Made by a program: the position numbers and the translations under genes
Shown: positions 51,123 to 59,558 of the stretch, piece after piece
Layout of the letters: every line of letters starts with the position of its first letter
Position numbering within the stretch: the stretch's first letter is position 1
Notes under the pieces: generated by a model
Told to the model about the DNA's origin: nothing
Databases searched by the model: none
Seen by the model: only the letters and a program-made list of their open reading frames with translations
NCBI RefSeq assembly: GCF_018967645.1
Contig: NZ_JAHLZF010000008.1
Coordinates: forward strand, 1-64,000
Direction of reading: 5' to 3'
Length of the DNA: 64,000 nt
Source of the DNA: Allobacillus halotolerans
GTDB taxonomy: Bacteria; Bacillota; Bacilli; Bacillales; Alkalibacillaceae

Positions 51123-51683
51123 TTATTTTTGATTAACTAGTTGTTTACGCAATAACTTTAACGCTCCAGACCAAGCATTCACTTGATCAAGCATCATGTT
51201 AATATTTGTTAAATGAAGCTCCTGTGGCTTGAATGTTGTGTAATTCTCAAAGTCAACAAATAGGGAAAGTGTTGGATGTGCACGAACATCAGCAACGGAA
51301 AGCTCTCCTAGAATGCCACGCAAATGCTCTGCCGCACGCGCACCACCTGTTGAACCGTAGCTGACAATTCCTGCCGCTTTGTTGTTCCATGGCTCGCGGG
51401 CTAAATCCAAAGCATTTTTCAATGAAGCTGAAATGCTGTGATTATATTCTTGAACGATGAATACAAAGCCATCCAATTCATCCAACTTTTCATTCCACTT
51501 GGCGATTCCTTCAGATTCACCTTCACCCATTAGTGGCAACTGATAATCTTTTATATCAACGATTTCATAGTTTGCATCTTTGCGTTCGTCTGCAATCCCT
51601 TTCACCCACTCGGCTACTTGCGGGCTGACACGACCTTCTCTTGTACTTCCTACGATAATTCCAATGTTTAAGTTTTCACTCAT
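51123..51683 (-). CDS. NAD(P)H-dependent FMN reductase / quinone reductase
   Basis: 186 residues, flavodoxin-like fold of the FMN_red family. The phosphate loop is VGSTREGRVS, followed by DIKDYQLPLMGE, VQEYNHSISASLKNALDLAR and GSTGGARAAEHLR, as in YieF/ChrR and Bacillus azoreductase-like proteins. It should reduce quinones, azo compounds or flavin with NAD(P)H. It begins 41 bases after catE on the same strand, so both are probably read from the catE promoter, a combination that suits detoxification of catechols and quinones. Confidence 0.9.
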   Translation of the reverse strand: MSENLNIGIIVGSTREGRVSPQVAEWVKGIADERKDANYEIVDIKDYQLPLMGEGESEGIAKWNEKLDELDGFVFIVQEYNHSISASLKNALDLAREPWNNKAAGIVSYGSTGGARAAEHLRGILGELSVADVRAHPTLSLFVDFENYTTFKPQELHLTNINMMLDQVNAWSGALKLLRKQLVNQK

Positions 51684-51724
51684 TATGAATTCCTCCTATG
51701 TTGGTTGTAGTGATTTATGATAAA

Positions 51725-52576
51725 TTAAATTACTAGCAAAACACGATTTCCTGATGGGTCAACAGACACCCAGTATTCTCCTTCTTGTGAAACAGCTGTA
51801 CCGATTTTTTCTAATCGATTAACTGCTTCTTTGCGCGAGTCTTCTGATGGATACTTCACGGTGAATGCTTTTAGACCGGCGCCATTTTCTGGCATGGATG
51901 GAGCCCCAACGCCATTCCATGTGTTAATTGCGATGTGATGATGGTAGTCTTCGGTTGAAAGAAACAGTGCTTGAGCACCAAACCGGTTCACCACATTGAA
52001 GCCTAGACCCTTCACATAAAATTCTTCTGCAGTTTGCATTTCAGAAACATGTAGGTGAAGATGTCCCATAACCGTATCGGACGGCATCCCCTGCCACAGT
52101 TCATTCTGAGAAGCATGTTTTAATAATTCATCGAAATCGAGTGGATCGACCGTCATATGAACCATTTCACCATTCCATGTCCATTCAGCTGGATCACGGT
52201 CGTAATACACTTCAATTCCATTGCCATCCGGGTCATTGAAGTAAAGTGCTTCGCTGACATCGTGATCAGAAGAACCAATAGGTATATTATTTCTGGAAAT
52301 ATGAACCACAAAATTCGCTAAATCCGCTTTCGTCGGCAGCAAAATGGCAAAGTGATACAAACCAGCTGTTCTTCCTTGCTTCGGTGTTACCCCTGAAGGT
52401 TGTTCAATGGTTAAGATTGCCGTCTCTCCATTAGCTGTTAAATTGGCAGTTGATGAAGTCTTGTCTAAAATATCAAACCCCAAAATCTTTTGATAGAATT
52501 CGATTGAACGATTTATATCGGTAACTTTAAGCTGAACATGCTCCACGAATGTGGCAGGCTGTTGATGAAATTTCAT
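51725..52576 (-). CDS. catE: Catechol-2,3-dioxygenase CatE-like (two VOC domains)
   Basis: 283 residues from the ATG at 52576 (AGGAGGAAATATA upstream); B. subtilis CatE has about 285. Two glyoxalase/extradiol (VOC) domains are visible: VEHVQLKVTDINRSIEFYQK (first) and MGHLHLHVSEMQTAEEFYVK (second), with metal ligands in the latter (His, and EGEYWVSVDPSGN near the end). It should open catechol rings with Fe(II). In B. subtilis catE is induced by quinones through YodB and CatR. Here an inverted repeat overlaps the start of transcription. Confidence 0.85.
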   Translation of the reverse strand: MKFHQQPATFVEHVQLKVTDINRSIEFYQKILGFDILDKTSSTANLTANGETAILTIEQPSGVTPKQGRTAGLYHFAILLPTKADLANFVVHISRNNIPIGSSDHDVSEALYFNDPDGNGIEVYYDRDPAEWTWNGEMVHMTVDPLDFDELLKHASQNELWQGMPSDTVMGHLHLHVSEMQTAEEFYVKGLGFNVVNRFGAQALFLSTEDYHHHIAINTWNGVGAPSMPENGAGLKAFTVKYPSEDSRKEAVNRLEKIGTAVSQEGEYWVSVDPSGNRVLLVI

Positions 52577-52654
52577 TATATTTCCTCCTAAACAAACCAT
52601 CGAGACGAAGTTAGGCAAAACGCTCGATGGATGAAGTGGTTGTAAAGTCACTTT

Positions 52655-52702
52655 AAGTTACTTTCTGTAAGTTAGTATATTTAAGTAAATAAAATTTGTC
52701 AA
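52655..52702 (-). promoter_or_regulatory. catE promoter with operator-like inverted repeat
   Basis: Minus strand: TTGACA (52697-52702), 17 bases, TATACT (52674-52679), a near-perfect vegetative promoter. AACTTACAGAAAGTAACTT (52655-52673) directly follows the -10; its TTAC/GTAA arms make it a plausible repressor site for a MarR/DUF24-type quinone sensor, which is not encoded here. Confidence 0.65.
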
Positions 52703-52937
52703 CACAAGTATACCAATAAAGTTATTCGATCCAGTTAGTTAGATGCATATGATAGCTGATTATCGGGCTACTTATTTCTGGGTTATACCATTATCGCGGA
52801 TATCCTTAAAATCGATTCTTATTAGAGTTATAAAACCCATTTTAATCAGTATACTTCCAATAAATCATTATTCTCTTAATTATTGCTTTACTTCCGATAA
52901 TGATACATATCGAAAGTATAAAGCCGACAATCCAAAA

Positions 52938-52977
52938 AAATACCGCTTCAGGTCATCTAAACACTGAAGCAGTATTT
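52938..52977 (-). terminator. Intrinsic terminator of the ABC transporter operon
   Basis: A 14-bp stem with one mismatch (AAATACCGCTTCAG with CTGAAGCAGTATTT) is followed on minus by TTTTGG, 13 bases after the stop. Confidence 0.8.
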
Positions 52978-52990
52978 TCATTTACTATTA

Positions 52991-53935
52991 CTATTGATTA
53001 ACGATATCTCTTTTATTAAAAAAGATCCAAGCAAGCGCGACAAACACGACAAAGTAGACAATAAGCATGGTTATTGAAAAGCCCAATGTCATGCCTTCAA
53101 TCAATACATTTCCAGTTTCATACATTTTCAAGTCCAAATTCGCAAACAATAAATATTTGGACCAATCGTATTGAGAAAAGATTCCTGTAATTATACTTCC
53201 ACCCATCAACAAGAAGATTCCAACACCGATGGCAATGGAGCTATTTTTAAAGATTGTTGAAATCATAAAAGCAAGTGTCGTCATCATAATTAAGTTGACG
53301 ATTCGATAACCATATTCAGACATGACTTCACCGACAATTGGTACATATTCGAATCCGTCCCCTGTCATGATGACAGTGCTTGGGTTAAAGCCTTCAAACC
53401 CGAAAAAGATCGCCCCGCCTAACATCGAAACCAGGAATAGGAAAATCATTGTAAGTAATGCAAAGACAAAAATGGCCATGAATTTGCTGAGTAAAATCAC
53501 GTTTCTTGATATAGGTCGAATTAACAATAATTTAATTGTTCCCCATTGGTATTCGTTTGATATAATGCTCGAGCCAATGATGATGGTTAAGAGACTCACA
53601 ATGGCTACGAGTCCTACATTTTCTAACGTATATTGCCAAGCGCCATAATTCAGTGGTCGAATATCATTTTCCAATAAATATTCGTTTTTCATGATCTGTT
53701 CGTCATTAAATGAATAACCAAACTCTTCGTTATCTTTCTGGAGTGTTTCATTTTCTTCCTGTAGTTCTTCTTGCCAATTGTCTGTGTAGTTAGTCGGTTG
53801 AACATCGTCAATGGATGACATGATAATGGCCCCACCAATTGCGATTAAACCAAGAATAATGTACATCACCCAAGTAGATTTACGAATATAAATTTTAAAA
53901 AGTTCATTATATAAAAGACTGAAGAAATTACTCAA
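52991..53935 (-). CDS. ABC-2 type permease
   Basis: 314 residues with one helix near the N-terminus (about 19-39), an acidic outer loop of about 65 residues, and five C-terminal helices. The segment SSIISNEYQWGTIKLLLIRP is the cytoplasmic coupling region of this permease class, which includes bacitracin- and lantibiotic-type exporters. The gene overlaps the ATPase gene by eight bases. Substrate unknown. Confidence 0.85.
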   Translation of the reverse strand: MSNFFSLLYNELFKIYIRKSTWVMYIILGLIAIGGAIIMSSIDDVQPTNYTDNWQEELQEENETLQKDNEEFGYSFNDEQIMKNEYLLENDIRPLNYGAWQYTLENVGLVAIVSLLTIIIGSSIISNEYQWGTIKLLLIRPISRNVILLSKFMAIFVFALLTMIFLFLVSMLGGAIFFGFEGFNPSTVIMTGDGFEYVPIVGEVMSEYGYRIVNLIMMTTLAFMISTIFKNSSIAIGVGIFLLMGGSIITGIFSQYDWSKYLLFANLDLKMYETGNVLIEGMTLGFSITMLIVYFVVFVALAWIFFNKRDIVNQ

Positions 53936-54851
53936 TGATATTCCCCCCTGTCAACTCAAGGAATTGATCTTCCAAGGATGGTTTGACGCCCGTAATACCG
54001 TAAACAGTAAGCCCGGCTTCGACAAGCTTGTTGACAACTTGCGGAATTGATTCACGCGGCATGAGTGAAACAAGCTGGCTACCTTCTTTTTCACCCTGCA
54101 ACTCCAGACTGCTCAAAACATCGATTGCCGCCTCGATTTCTTTGACATCCAATATAACCTTGATCTCTGTTTCTTCCGTTTCTTCACTGACTTCCTTCAC
54201 GGATTGCTCGGTGATTAACTCACCATGTTTGATAATCCCAATCCGATCACACATCAGCTCAATCTCTGACAACAAGTGACTGGAGATCATCACTGCCACA
54301 TTGTCCTCTACGGCCAATCTTCGGATGTAATCGCGAATTTCACGGATACCAGCCGGGTCTAATCCATTTGTCGGTTCATCGAGAATCAACACAGCGGGTT
54401 TATGTAAAATTGCTTGTGCAATCCCTAACCGCTGGCGCATTCCTAATGAATACTTGCTGACCTTTTCATCTATTGCTTGATCAAGTCCAACAAGTGAAAC
54501 GACTTCCTCTACACGTCCTTTCGGCACATCCTCATACATGCGAGCAAAGTGACGTAAATTTTGGCGCCCCGTCATAAACGGATACATCTCCGGATTTTCA
54601 ACGATTGCTCCCAAGTTACGGGCAGCATCCTTGTATTCTTTTTCAATACTTTTTCCCAAGACCTTGATTTCTCCCTCGGTCATGTCCATCAACCCAACGA
54701 TCATACGGATGGTTGTCGTTTTCCCTGCGCCATTCGGTCCGATAAAGCCATACACTTCTCCTTGGCGGACTGTTAAGTTAACATCTTTGATGATTTCTTT
54801 GTTTTTAATTTTCTTTCGGACATTCGTCAGTTCCAATGCAACGTTACTCAT
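53928..54851 (-). CDS. ABC transporter ATP-binding protein (BcrA/DrrA type)
   Basis: 307 residues from the ATG at 54851 (GGGGAGAGG upstream). Walker A is GPNGAGKTTTIRM, signature YSLGMRQRLGIAQAI, Walker B AVLILDEPTNGLDPAGI. A C-terminal extension of about 90 residues (NIIE end) is typical of DrrA/BcrA ATPases. It pairs with the ABC-2 permease encoded downstream. Likely an exporter for peptide antibiotic or similar; no sensor kinase pair is adjacent. Confidence 0.92.
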   Translation of the reverse strand: MSNVALELTNVRKKIKNKEIIKDVNLTVRQGEVYGFIGPNGAGKTTTIRMIVGLMDMTEGEIKVLGKSIEKEYKDAARNLGAIVENPEMYPFMTGRQNLRHFARMYEDVPKGRVEEVVSLVGLDQAIDEKVSKYSLGMRQRLGIAQAILHKPAVLILDEPTNGLDPAGIREIRDYIRRLAVEDNVAVMISSHLLSEIELMCDRIGIIKHGELITEQSVKEVSEETEETEIKVILDVKEIEAAIDVLSSLELQGEKEGSQLVSLMPRESIPQVVNKLVEAGLTVYGITGVKPSLEDQFLELTGGNIIE

Positions 54852-55076
54852 AACCTCTCCCCTTACACATTTCATTCTTCTTCATAGACGATTGAAACAT
54901 TCGAAGGTTTCGAATCATCAAACATTATCATTTTACCATAATGTGGTTCATTTAAAGATGGTATTTCAAAAATCTTATTCGTTTACCTCAAACAGGTTAC
55001 TTCTAGATAATTAATGAAATGTGTTAATCTTTAGGAGGATGAAAATGCTAAACTACATAGATACGAGGTGGAAACA

Positions 55077-56150
55077 ATGTCCATGGAAAAGTACAGAATA
55101 AACCCAGCCAACGGGTTGGAGTTCGGCATTTATACATTAGGGGACCATATTCCAAATCCGCACACAGGCGAACGGGTTTCCAACCAACAACGAATCAATG
55201 AAATTATTGAATTTGCTCAGCTCGCTGAACAAGCGGGGATTGATTTTTTTAGTGTTGGAGAAAGTCACCAAGAATACTTCACGACGCAAGCGCATTCGGT
55301 CGTATTGGGGGCAATCGCTCAAGCAACGGAAAAAATAAAAATAGCCAGTTCTTCGACAATCATCAGCACACTTGATCCTGTACGTGTTTATGAGGATTTC
55401 TCGACCATCGATCTACTATCCGATGGCCGTACCGAGATTATTGCCGGACGAGCATCACGCGTAGGTAATTTTGAATTACTCGGCTATAGCCTCCGAGACT
55501 ACGAAGCTCTCTATGAAGAAAAATTCGATTTACTCCGTTTGATTAATGAAAACGAAGTGGTCAATTGGGAAGGGGAATATCGTGCACCACTACGGGATGC
55601 GAAAGTCATTCCTCGACCAAAAGAGGGTTGGTTACCGATTTGGCGTGCGGTCGGCGGGCCTCCGGGAAGTGCCATGAAAGCCGGACGTGCCGGGGTGCCA
55701 ATGTTTTTGGCGACGCTTGGTGGGCCAGCAACTTCTTTTAAACATTCCATCGATGTTTACCGCGAGGCTGCAGCCAACAATGGTCATAATCCAAATGACC
55801 TCCCAGTTGCGACTGCGGGATTGTTTAATGTGGCAGAAACTACACAAAAAGCGATGCAAGAAGTCTATCCGCATATCAATGAAGGCATGAAAGTGACCAA
55901 TGGACAAGGATTTCCGAAGCAGCATTTCGCCCAAGGTGCCGACAAACGAGATGTACTAAATGTCGGGAGCCCGCAAGAAATCATTGAGAAAATCTTATAC
56001 CAGCATGAGATGTTTGGCCATCAGCGTTATATCGCCCAAATGGACTTCGGTGGTGTCACACTCGATCAACTGAAAGAAAAAGTCGACATCATTGGGAATG
56101 AAATTATGCCAGCCATCAAAAAATATACATCGAAGCGAACGGAGGAATAA
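55077..56150 (+). CDS. LLM-class flavin-dependent oxidoreductase (luciferase-like)
   Basis: 357 residues; the ATG at 55077 follows GAGGTGG. The bacterial-luciferase TIM barrel is recognisable from LEFGIYTLGDHIPNP, FFSVGESHQEYFTTQAHSVV, the SSSTIISTLDPVRVYEDFST segment and AGRASRVGNFELLGY. Such enzymes use reduced FMN and oxygen to oxidise a substrate, or F420 in other phyla. The next gene, five bases away, is an NADPH-FMN reductase that can supply FMNH2, so the two probably form a two-component monooxygenase. The substrate is unknown. Confidence 0.9.
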   Translation: MSMEKYRINPANGLEFGIYTLGDHIPNPHTGERVSNQQRINEIIEFAQLAEQAGIDFFSVGESHQEYFTTQAHSVVLGAIAQATEKIKIASSSTIISTLDPVRVYEDFSTIDLLSDGRTEIIAGRASRVGNFELLGYSLRDYEALYEEKFDLLRLINENEVVNWEGEYRAPLRDAKVIPRPKEGWLPIWRAVGGPPGSAMKAGRAGVPMFLATLGGPATSFKHSIDVYREAAANNGHNPNDLPVATAGLFNVAETTQKAMQEVYPHINEGMKVTNGQGFPKQHFAQGADKRDVLNVGSPQEIIEKILYQHEMFGHQRYIAQMDFGGVTLDQLKEKVDIIGNEIMPAIKKYTSKRTEE

Positions 56151-56154
56151 ACCT

Positions 56155-56721
56155 ATGGAGATCGTCGCACTATCCGGTTCCATTGTCGGTTCGAAAACAC
56201 GAACGGCTATGGACTACACGGTGCAATCACTGAATGAAAAGTACCCGGAACATACGGTGACACTGATCGATTTAGCCGATTACGATATTCAATTCAGCGA
56301 TGGACGAAATTACTTGGATTACGATGGGGATACAAAATACATTACGCAAACCATCATGAATGCCGATGCGATTATTTTTGGTACACCCATTTTTCAAGCA
56401 TCCATCCCAGCAACATTGAAAAACGTCTTTGACCTATTGCCCGTTGACGCGTTGCGGGATAAGGTGGTTAGTATGTTGGCAACCGCCGGCACACCAAAGC
56501 ACTATCTGATTCCTGAGCATCATTTAAAACCAATTTTAGGGTACATGAAGGCTCAAGTCGTTCAATCCTATGTATTTATTGAAGAGAAAGACTTTGCACA
56601 GAAACAAATCATCAATGATGATGTTTTTTTCCGAATCGACCGGCTCGTTGAAGACACGATGATTCTAGCCGAAACGTATCAAAAGATGAAAGAAGAAGAA
56701 GACAAGAAATACGATTTTTGA
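56155..56721 (+). CDS. NADPH-dependent FMN reductase (partner of the LLM enzyme)
   Basis: 188 residues from the ATG at 56155 (GGAGG nine bases upstream). The flavodoxin-like start ALSGSIVGSKTRTAMDY, the FGTPIFQASIPATLKNVFDL segment and MLATAGTPKHYL are typical of SsuE/MsuE-type FMN reductases. It should pass FMNH2 to the LLM enzyme encoded five bases upstream. A shared hairpin ends the transcript. Confidence 0.88.
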   Translation: MEIVALSGSIVGSKTRTAMDYTVQSLNEKYPEHTVTLIDLADYDIQFSDGRNYLDYDGDTKYITQTIMNADAIIFGTPIFQASIPATLKNVFDLLPVDALRDKVVSMLATAGTPKHYLIPEHHLKPILGYMKAQVVQSYVFIEEKDFAQKQIINDDVFFRIDRLVEDTMILAETYQKMKEEEDKKYDF

Positions 56722-56732
56722 TCGATGAAATA

Positions 56733-56768
56733 AAAACGGTGGCCGAGTACGAATATGGTCACCGTTTT
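56733..56768. terminator. Terminator of the LLM/FMN-reductase operon
   Basis: Stem AAAACGGTGGCC with GGTCACCGTTTT (56733-56744, 56757-56768; one mismatch) is followed by ATTTT on plus. A-rich sequence on the other side allows it to serve the convergent small membrane-protein gene too. Confidence 0.75.
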
Positions 56769-56780
56769 ATTTTCATTTGG

Positions 56781-57131
56781 TCAAGATGATGAATGCTTTA
56801 GGTGAACGAGCCCTTTCGCAATGAGTGCACCAAACAACCCAATGACACTGTAGATTACGACATTCACCAAAATGGCCAACACATACAAAATCATACTTAG
56901 AAATCCTGCAGTAAATATCATTGCTGGCCCCATCCAAACATTTTTAAACAAAAAATAACTGATGACACCGACGAAGAATGAAACCGTTGGGTAAATTAAC
57001 ATAAAAAATTGAAATTCGTTTATTTCCAATCGAAAGAATAAATCGATCAAGCCAACAAGCCCAAAGACAATGGCTATACTCCCAATCATCCATATGCGCT
57101 TCTCACTTGATTTTTGGTTGACCTCTCCCAC
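56781..57131 (-). CDS. Small four-helix membrane protein, DUF2651-like
   Basis: 116 residues with four hydrophobic helices (about 13-31, 42-61, 66-87, 89-108) and short charged ends. The stretch YPTVSFFVGVISYFLFKNVW resembles the DUF2651 (YbeF) family, to which I assign it with reservation. Function unknown. It converges on the LLM operon and lies next to a decayed permease fragment. Confidence 0.6.
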   Translation of the reverse strand: MGEVNQKSSEKRIWMIGSIAIVFGLVGLIDLFFRLEINEFQFFMLIYPTVSFFVGVISYFLFKNVWMGPAMIFTAGFLSMILYVLAILVNVVIYSVIGLFGALIAKGLVHLKHSSS

Positions 57132-57205
57132 GAAATGCCTCCTTCACTTAGTAATTAACGAAATCTTAAATTCACTATAAACGTTTATCCCTGGAAGGTA
57201 AAATT

Positions 57206-57430
57206 TTGTTTCCTACTTACATAACAACCAGGATCGGATCAACGGAGCTTGAATTTCACCATTTTGCTATTCCAATCATGAATGTTTTTAGTGTTCTCAA
57301 GGAAATTTTGGCCGGCGTCATAAACGTTGAACATCTCGCCATCTTCTTCGTTAGTAACTTGATTGTCACGATTGTTATTTTTATTGTTGCGAGAATTTTG
57401 TTCTTAAAAGATAAGTGGGTGATGAATTAG
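57206..57430 (+). pseudogene. C-terminal remnant of an ABC-2 (NatB-like) permease
   Basis: A 74-codon open frame whose product reads like the last part of a NatB/YhaP-type permease. HHFAIPIMNVFSVLKEILAG matches the P-x-x-N-x5-KE-x-LxG pattern before the last helix, and a membrane helix and basic end (LFLKDKWVMN) follow. There is no ribosome site or promoter in front, and the 600 or so upstream residues of a full permease are absent. A strong terminator still follows. The likeliest reading is a deletion that left the 3' end of an exporter gene. Confidence 0.55.
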
Positions 57431-57440
57431 AGCTCCAAAA

Positions 57441-57471
57441 AAACGCACAGGATAAATTTTCCTGTGCGTTT
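57441..57471. terminator. Bidirectional terminator
   Basis: A perfect 12-bp stem (AAACGCACAGGA/TCCTGTGCGTTT) has an A-run before it, so on minus it ends the response-regulator transcript (TTTTTTTGG). It also follows the permease remnant on plus. Confidence 0.8.
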
Positions 57472-57485
57472 ACCTATGTAAAAGG

Positions 57486-58169
57486 TTACGCTGAGACGAA
57501 CCGATAGCCCATCCCACGAACGGTATGAATACGCTTCGGATTGCTCGGATCTTCTTCTATTTTTTTACGAAGTTTCTTGATATGAGCATCGATGGTTCTG
57601 TCCATTACTGTTTGATCAGCAAAAGGATAGAGCTGGTTAATCAAATCCTCCCTCGTCACAACGACATTGGGATTCTCCATAAGATAAAAGAGTAATTGAA
57701 ACTCATGCTTGGTTAAGGGTAGTTTTTCATCAAACAACAGCACTTCGCCTTTACGTGGCTTAATGCACAATCCATCATGAATAATCTTCTGACAGAATTG
57801 ACCGGTGCGTCTTAAAACTGCCTCGACATGAGCCATCAATTCTTCTGGGACAAATGGTTTCACCAAATAATCATCTGCTCCCAATTTCAACCCATTGATT
57901 TTATCTTCCGTACTCGACTTTGCTGATAACATAATAATCGACACTTCATTCTGCTCTTGCTTACGGACCCACTGGCAAACTTCTTCACCAGATAATTTAG
58001 GTAACATCAGATCAAGAATAATCATACAAGGATGCTCTCTCAAGAAAACTTCCTTCGCCTCTTCCCCATCTGCTGCTTCAACGACAAAATATCCGTTTTC
58101 TAACAAAGCATTTTTAACTAACTTTCGATTGACCGGATCGTCTTCAACTACCAAAATGGTTTGGCTCAA
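57486..58169 (-). CDS. OmpR/PhoB-family response regulator, no adjacent kinase
   Basis: About 227 residues; a TTG at 58169 is best spaced from GAGGTG, though an ATG two codons upstream is possible. The receiver has the acidic pocket VVEDD, phosphoacceptor Asp in MIILDLMLPKLSG and Lys in LVKPF. The winged-helix DNA-binding domain is intact (LTKHEFQLLFYLMENP, then DRTIDAHIKKLRKKIEEDP and VRGMGYRF). No histidine kinase gene is adjacent. It follows the ResA-like gene by 36 bases on the same strand, with a TATAAT box in the gap. Confidence 0.9.
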   Translation of the reverse strand: MSQTILVVEDDPVNRKLVKNALLENGYFVVEAADGEEAKEVFLREHPCMIILDLMLPKLSGEEVCQWVRKQEQNEVSIIMLSAKSSTEDKINGLKLGADDYLVKPFVPEELMAHVEAVLRRTGQFCQKIIHDGLCIKPRKGEVLLFDEKLPLTKHEFQLLFYLMENPNVVVTREDLINQLYPFADQTVMDRTIDAHIKKLRKKIEEDPSNPKRIHTVRGMGYRFVSA

Positions 58170-58205
58170 CAGCATTCACCTCAAGCTCATTATAACGAAG
58201 GAGCC

Positions 58206-58784
58206 TTACTCAATCTTCCCTAATGCTTGCATCATGAAATCGTGATTCATCGCACCTTGTACGACATATGCTGTACGACCTTCTGAATCAATGATATAGG
58301 AGGTTGGATAGGCATTAATTTGAAAGTGATTCGCCACTTCTCCTTCTGTATCCATCAATACAGGAAAAGTCATTTCAAACTCCTCGACAAAATCTTGGAC
58401 GCCTTCTACGCTGTCTTCTGTATTGGTCATATTAATAGCCAAAATTTCTACGTTTTGATCTTCATCGTCATAAAGCTTTTGAAAATCAGGAATTTCAGCT
58501 CGGCAAGGTGGACACCAGGTTGCCCAAAAATTTAAAATGACCGGTTGACCACGATAGTCTGACAAACGTACTGTCTCTCCATCGATTGTTTCCAACTGAA
58601 CATCCGGTGCATATTGTCCTTGTTTAATGCCAGTTCCTACCTTTTGGTTAGGTTCATCGAGTTCAGGATAAATCACTGCCCGATCGTCTCCCTCACTGGC
58701 CGAATCATCTGAGGCAATGACAAAATCGTAAAGTGCATAGCCTAGCATCAATACAACGACAGCAAGTAAAATCCATTTTTTCAT
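58206..58784 (-). CDS. ResA/TlpA-like membrane-anchored thioredoxin
   Basis: 192 residues from the ATG at 58784 (GGAGG nine bases upstream). One N-terminal helix anchors it (about 4-22), then an acidic linker and a thioredoxin domain with active site ATWCPPCRAE. The segment VILNFWATWCPPC and the cis-proline region NAYPTSYIIDSEGR are intact. It is encoded 15 bases after ccdA, which supplies electrons across the membrane, so it probably reduces disulphides outside, as ResA does for apocytochrome c. No cytochrome maturation genes are near, so the target is open. Confidence 0.88.
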   Translation of the reverse strand: MKKWILLAVVVLMLGYALYDFVIASDDSASEGDDRAVIYPELDEPNQKVGTGIKQGQYAPDVQLETIDGETVRLSDYRGQPVILNFWATWCPPCRAEIPDFQKLYDDEDQNVEILAINMTNTEDSVEGVQDFVEEFEMTFPVLMDTEGEVANHFQINAYPTSYIIDSEGRTAYVVQGAMNHDFMMQALGKIE

Positions 58785-58799
58785 TGATAACAACCTCCA

Positions 58800-59558
58800 T
58801 TAACCTAGATTTTCCATCCAAGTACCTTCGATTAAATCAAGCAAGTAGCTAGAAATCAGTGGCATCCAGCCGAAGAACAACACGAGTCCCATAGCAATCA
58901 TGAATACTGCGCCGACTTTCATGATGATTCCACTATATTTAACAATCCATCTCGTTGAACCAAGAAAGAACGTCAAAATAATAAATGGAATGATGAAACC
59001 AAGTACATACATGACCGTATAAAATATGCCTTGTCCTGGATTACTTGCCGCAAGCAATAAAATTGATCCGAAAATTGGTCCAATACATGGCGTCCATCCG
59101 GCTGCGAAACCAAGACCAATAAAAAACGTTCCCAAAAACCCTGCTGGTCTTTTTGAAAAATGCATTCGTTTTTCTCTCATTAATGTTGGTATATTGATCC
59201 AACCAGCAACGAAAAAGCCCATGAAAATAATGAACACACCGGCAATTCGCTGAATAAGCAATCCGGATTCACCGACAAGCAACTGTTGAGCCCACTGCCC
59301 TAAGAAGGATGCACTCGCGCCTAGTGCGATGAAGACAAGCGAGACACCCGCTAGGAAGAAAAATGAATGGCTGAGTAACTGCTTACGAATTTTACTCGTT
59401 TGATTCCCTTGCAACTCTTTTACGCTAACTCCTGTTATATATGAAAGATAAGCTGGAAAAATCGGCAACACACAAGGAGACAAAAATGACAACGCCCCTG
59501 CGCCAATGGCCATAATCATTCCGACCAATAAAAATGTATCTGTTTCAATTCCGCCCAT
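58800..59558 (-). CDS. ccdA: CcdA-type thiol:disulphide electron transporter
   Basis: 252 residues, six membrane helices. The two redox cysteines are in FLSPCVLPIFPAYLSYITG and FAAGWTPCIGPIFGS, the defining CcdA/DsbD-beta motifs. It moves electrons from cytoplasmic thioredoxin to outer thioredoxin-like proteins such as the ResA-like one encoded next. The start shares a base with the preceding stop (TAATG). In B. subtilis ccdA is followed by a CheY-like gene (yneI); here a full response regulator lies two genes down. Confidence 0.93.
   Translation of the reverse strand: MGGIETDTFLLVGMIMAIGAGALSFLSPCVLPIFPAYLSYITGVSVKELQGNQTSKIRKQLLSHSFFFLAGVSLVFIALGASASFLGQWAQQLLVGESGLLIQRIAGVFIIFMGFFVAGWINIPTLMREKRMHFSKRPAGFLGTFFIGLGFAAGWTPCIGPIFGSILLLAASNPGQGIFYTVMYVLGFIIPFIILTFFLGSTRWIVKYSGIIMKVGAVFMIAMGLVLFFGWMPLISSYLLDLIEGTWMENLG

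Noticed and set aside
52743-52967. 74-codon plus-strand frame in the gap beside catE
   Set aside because: AT-rich, no ribosome site, and it runs into the arm of a minus-strand terminator.
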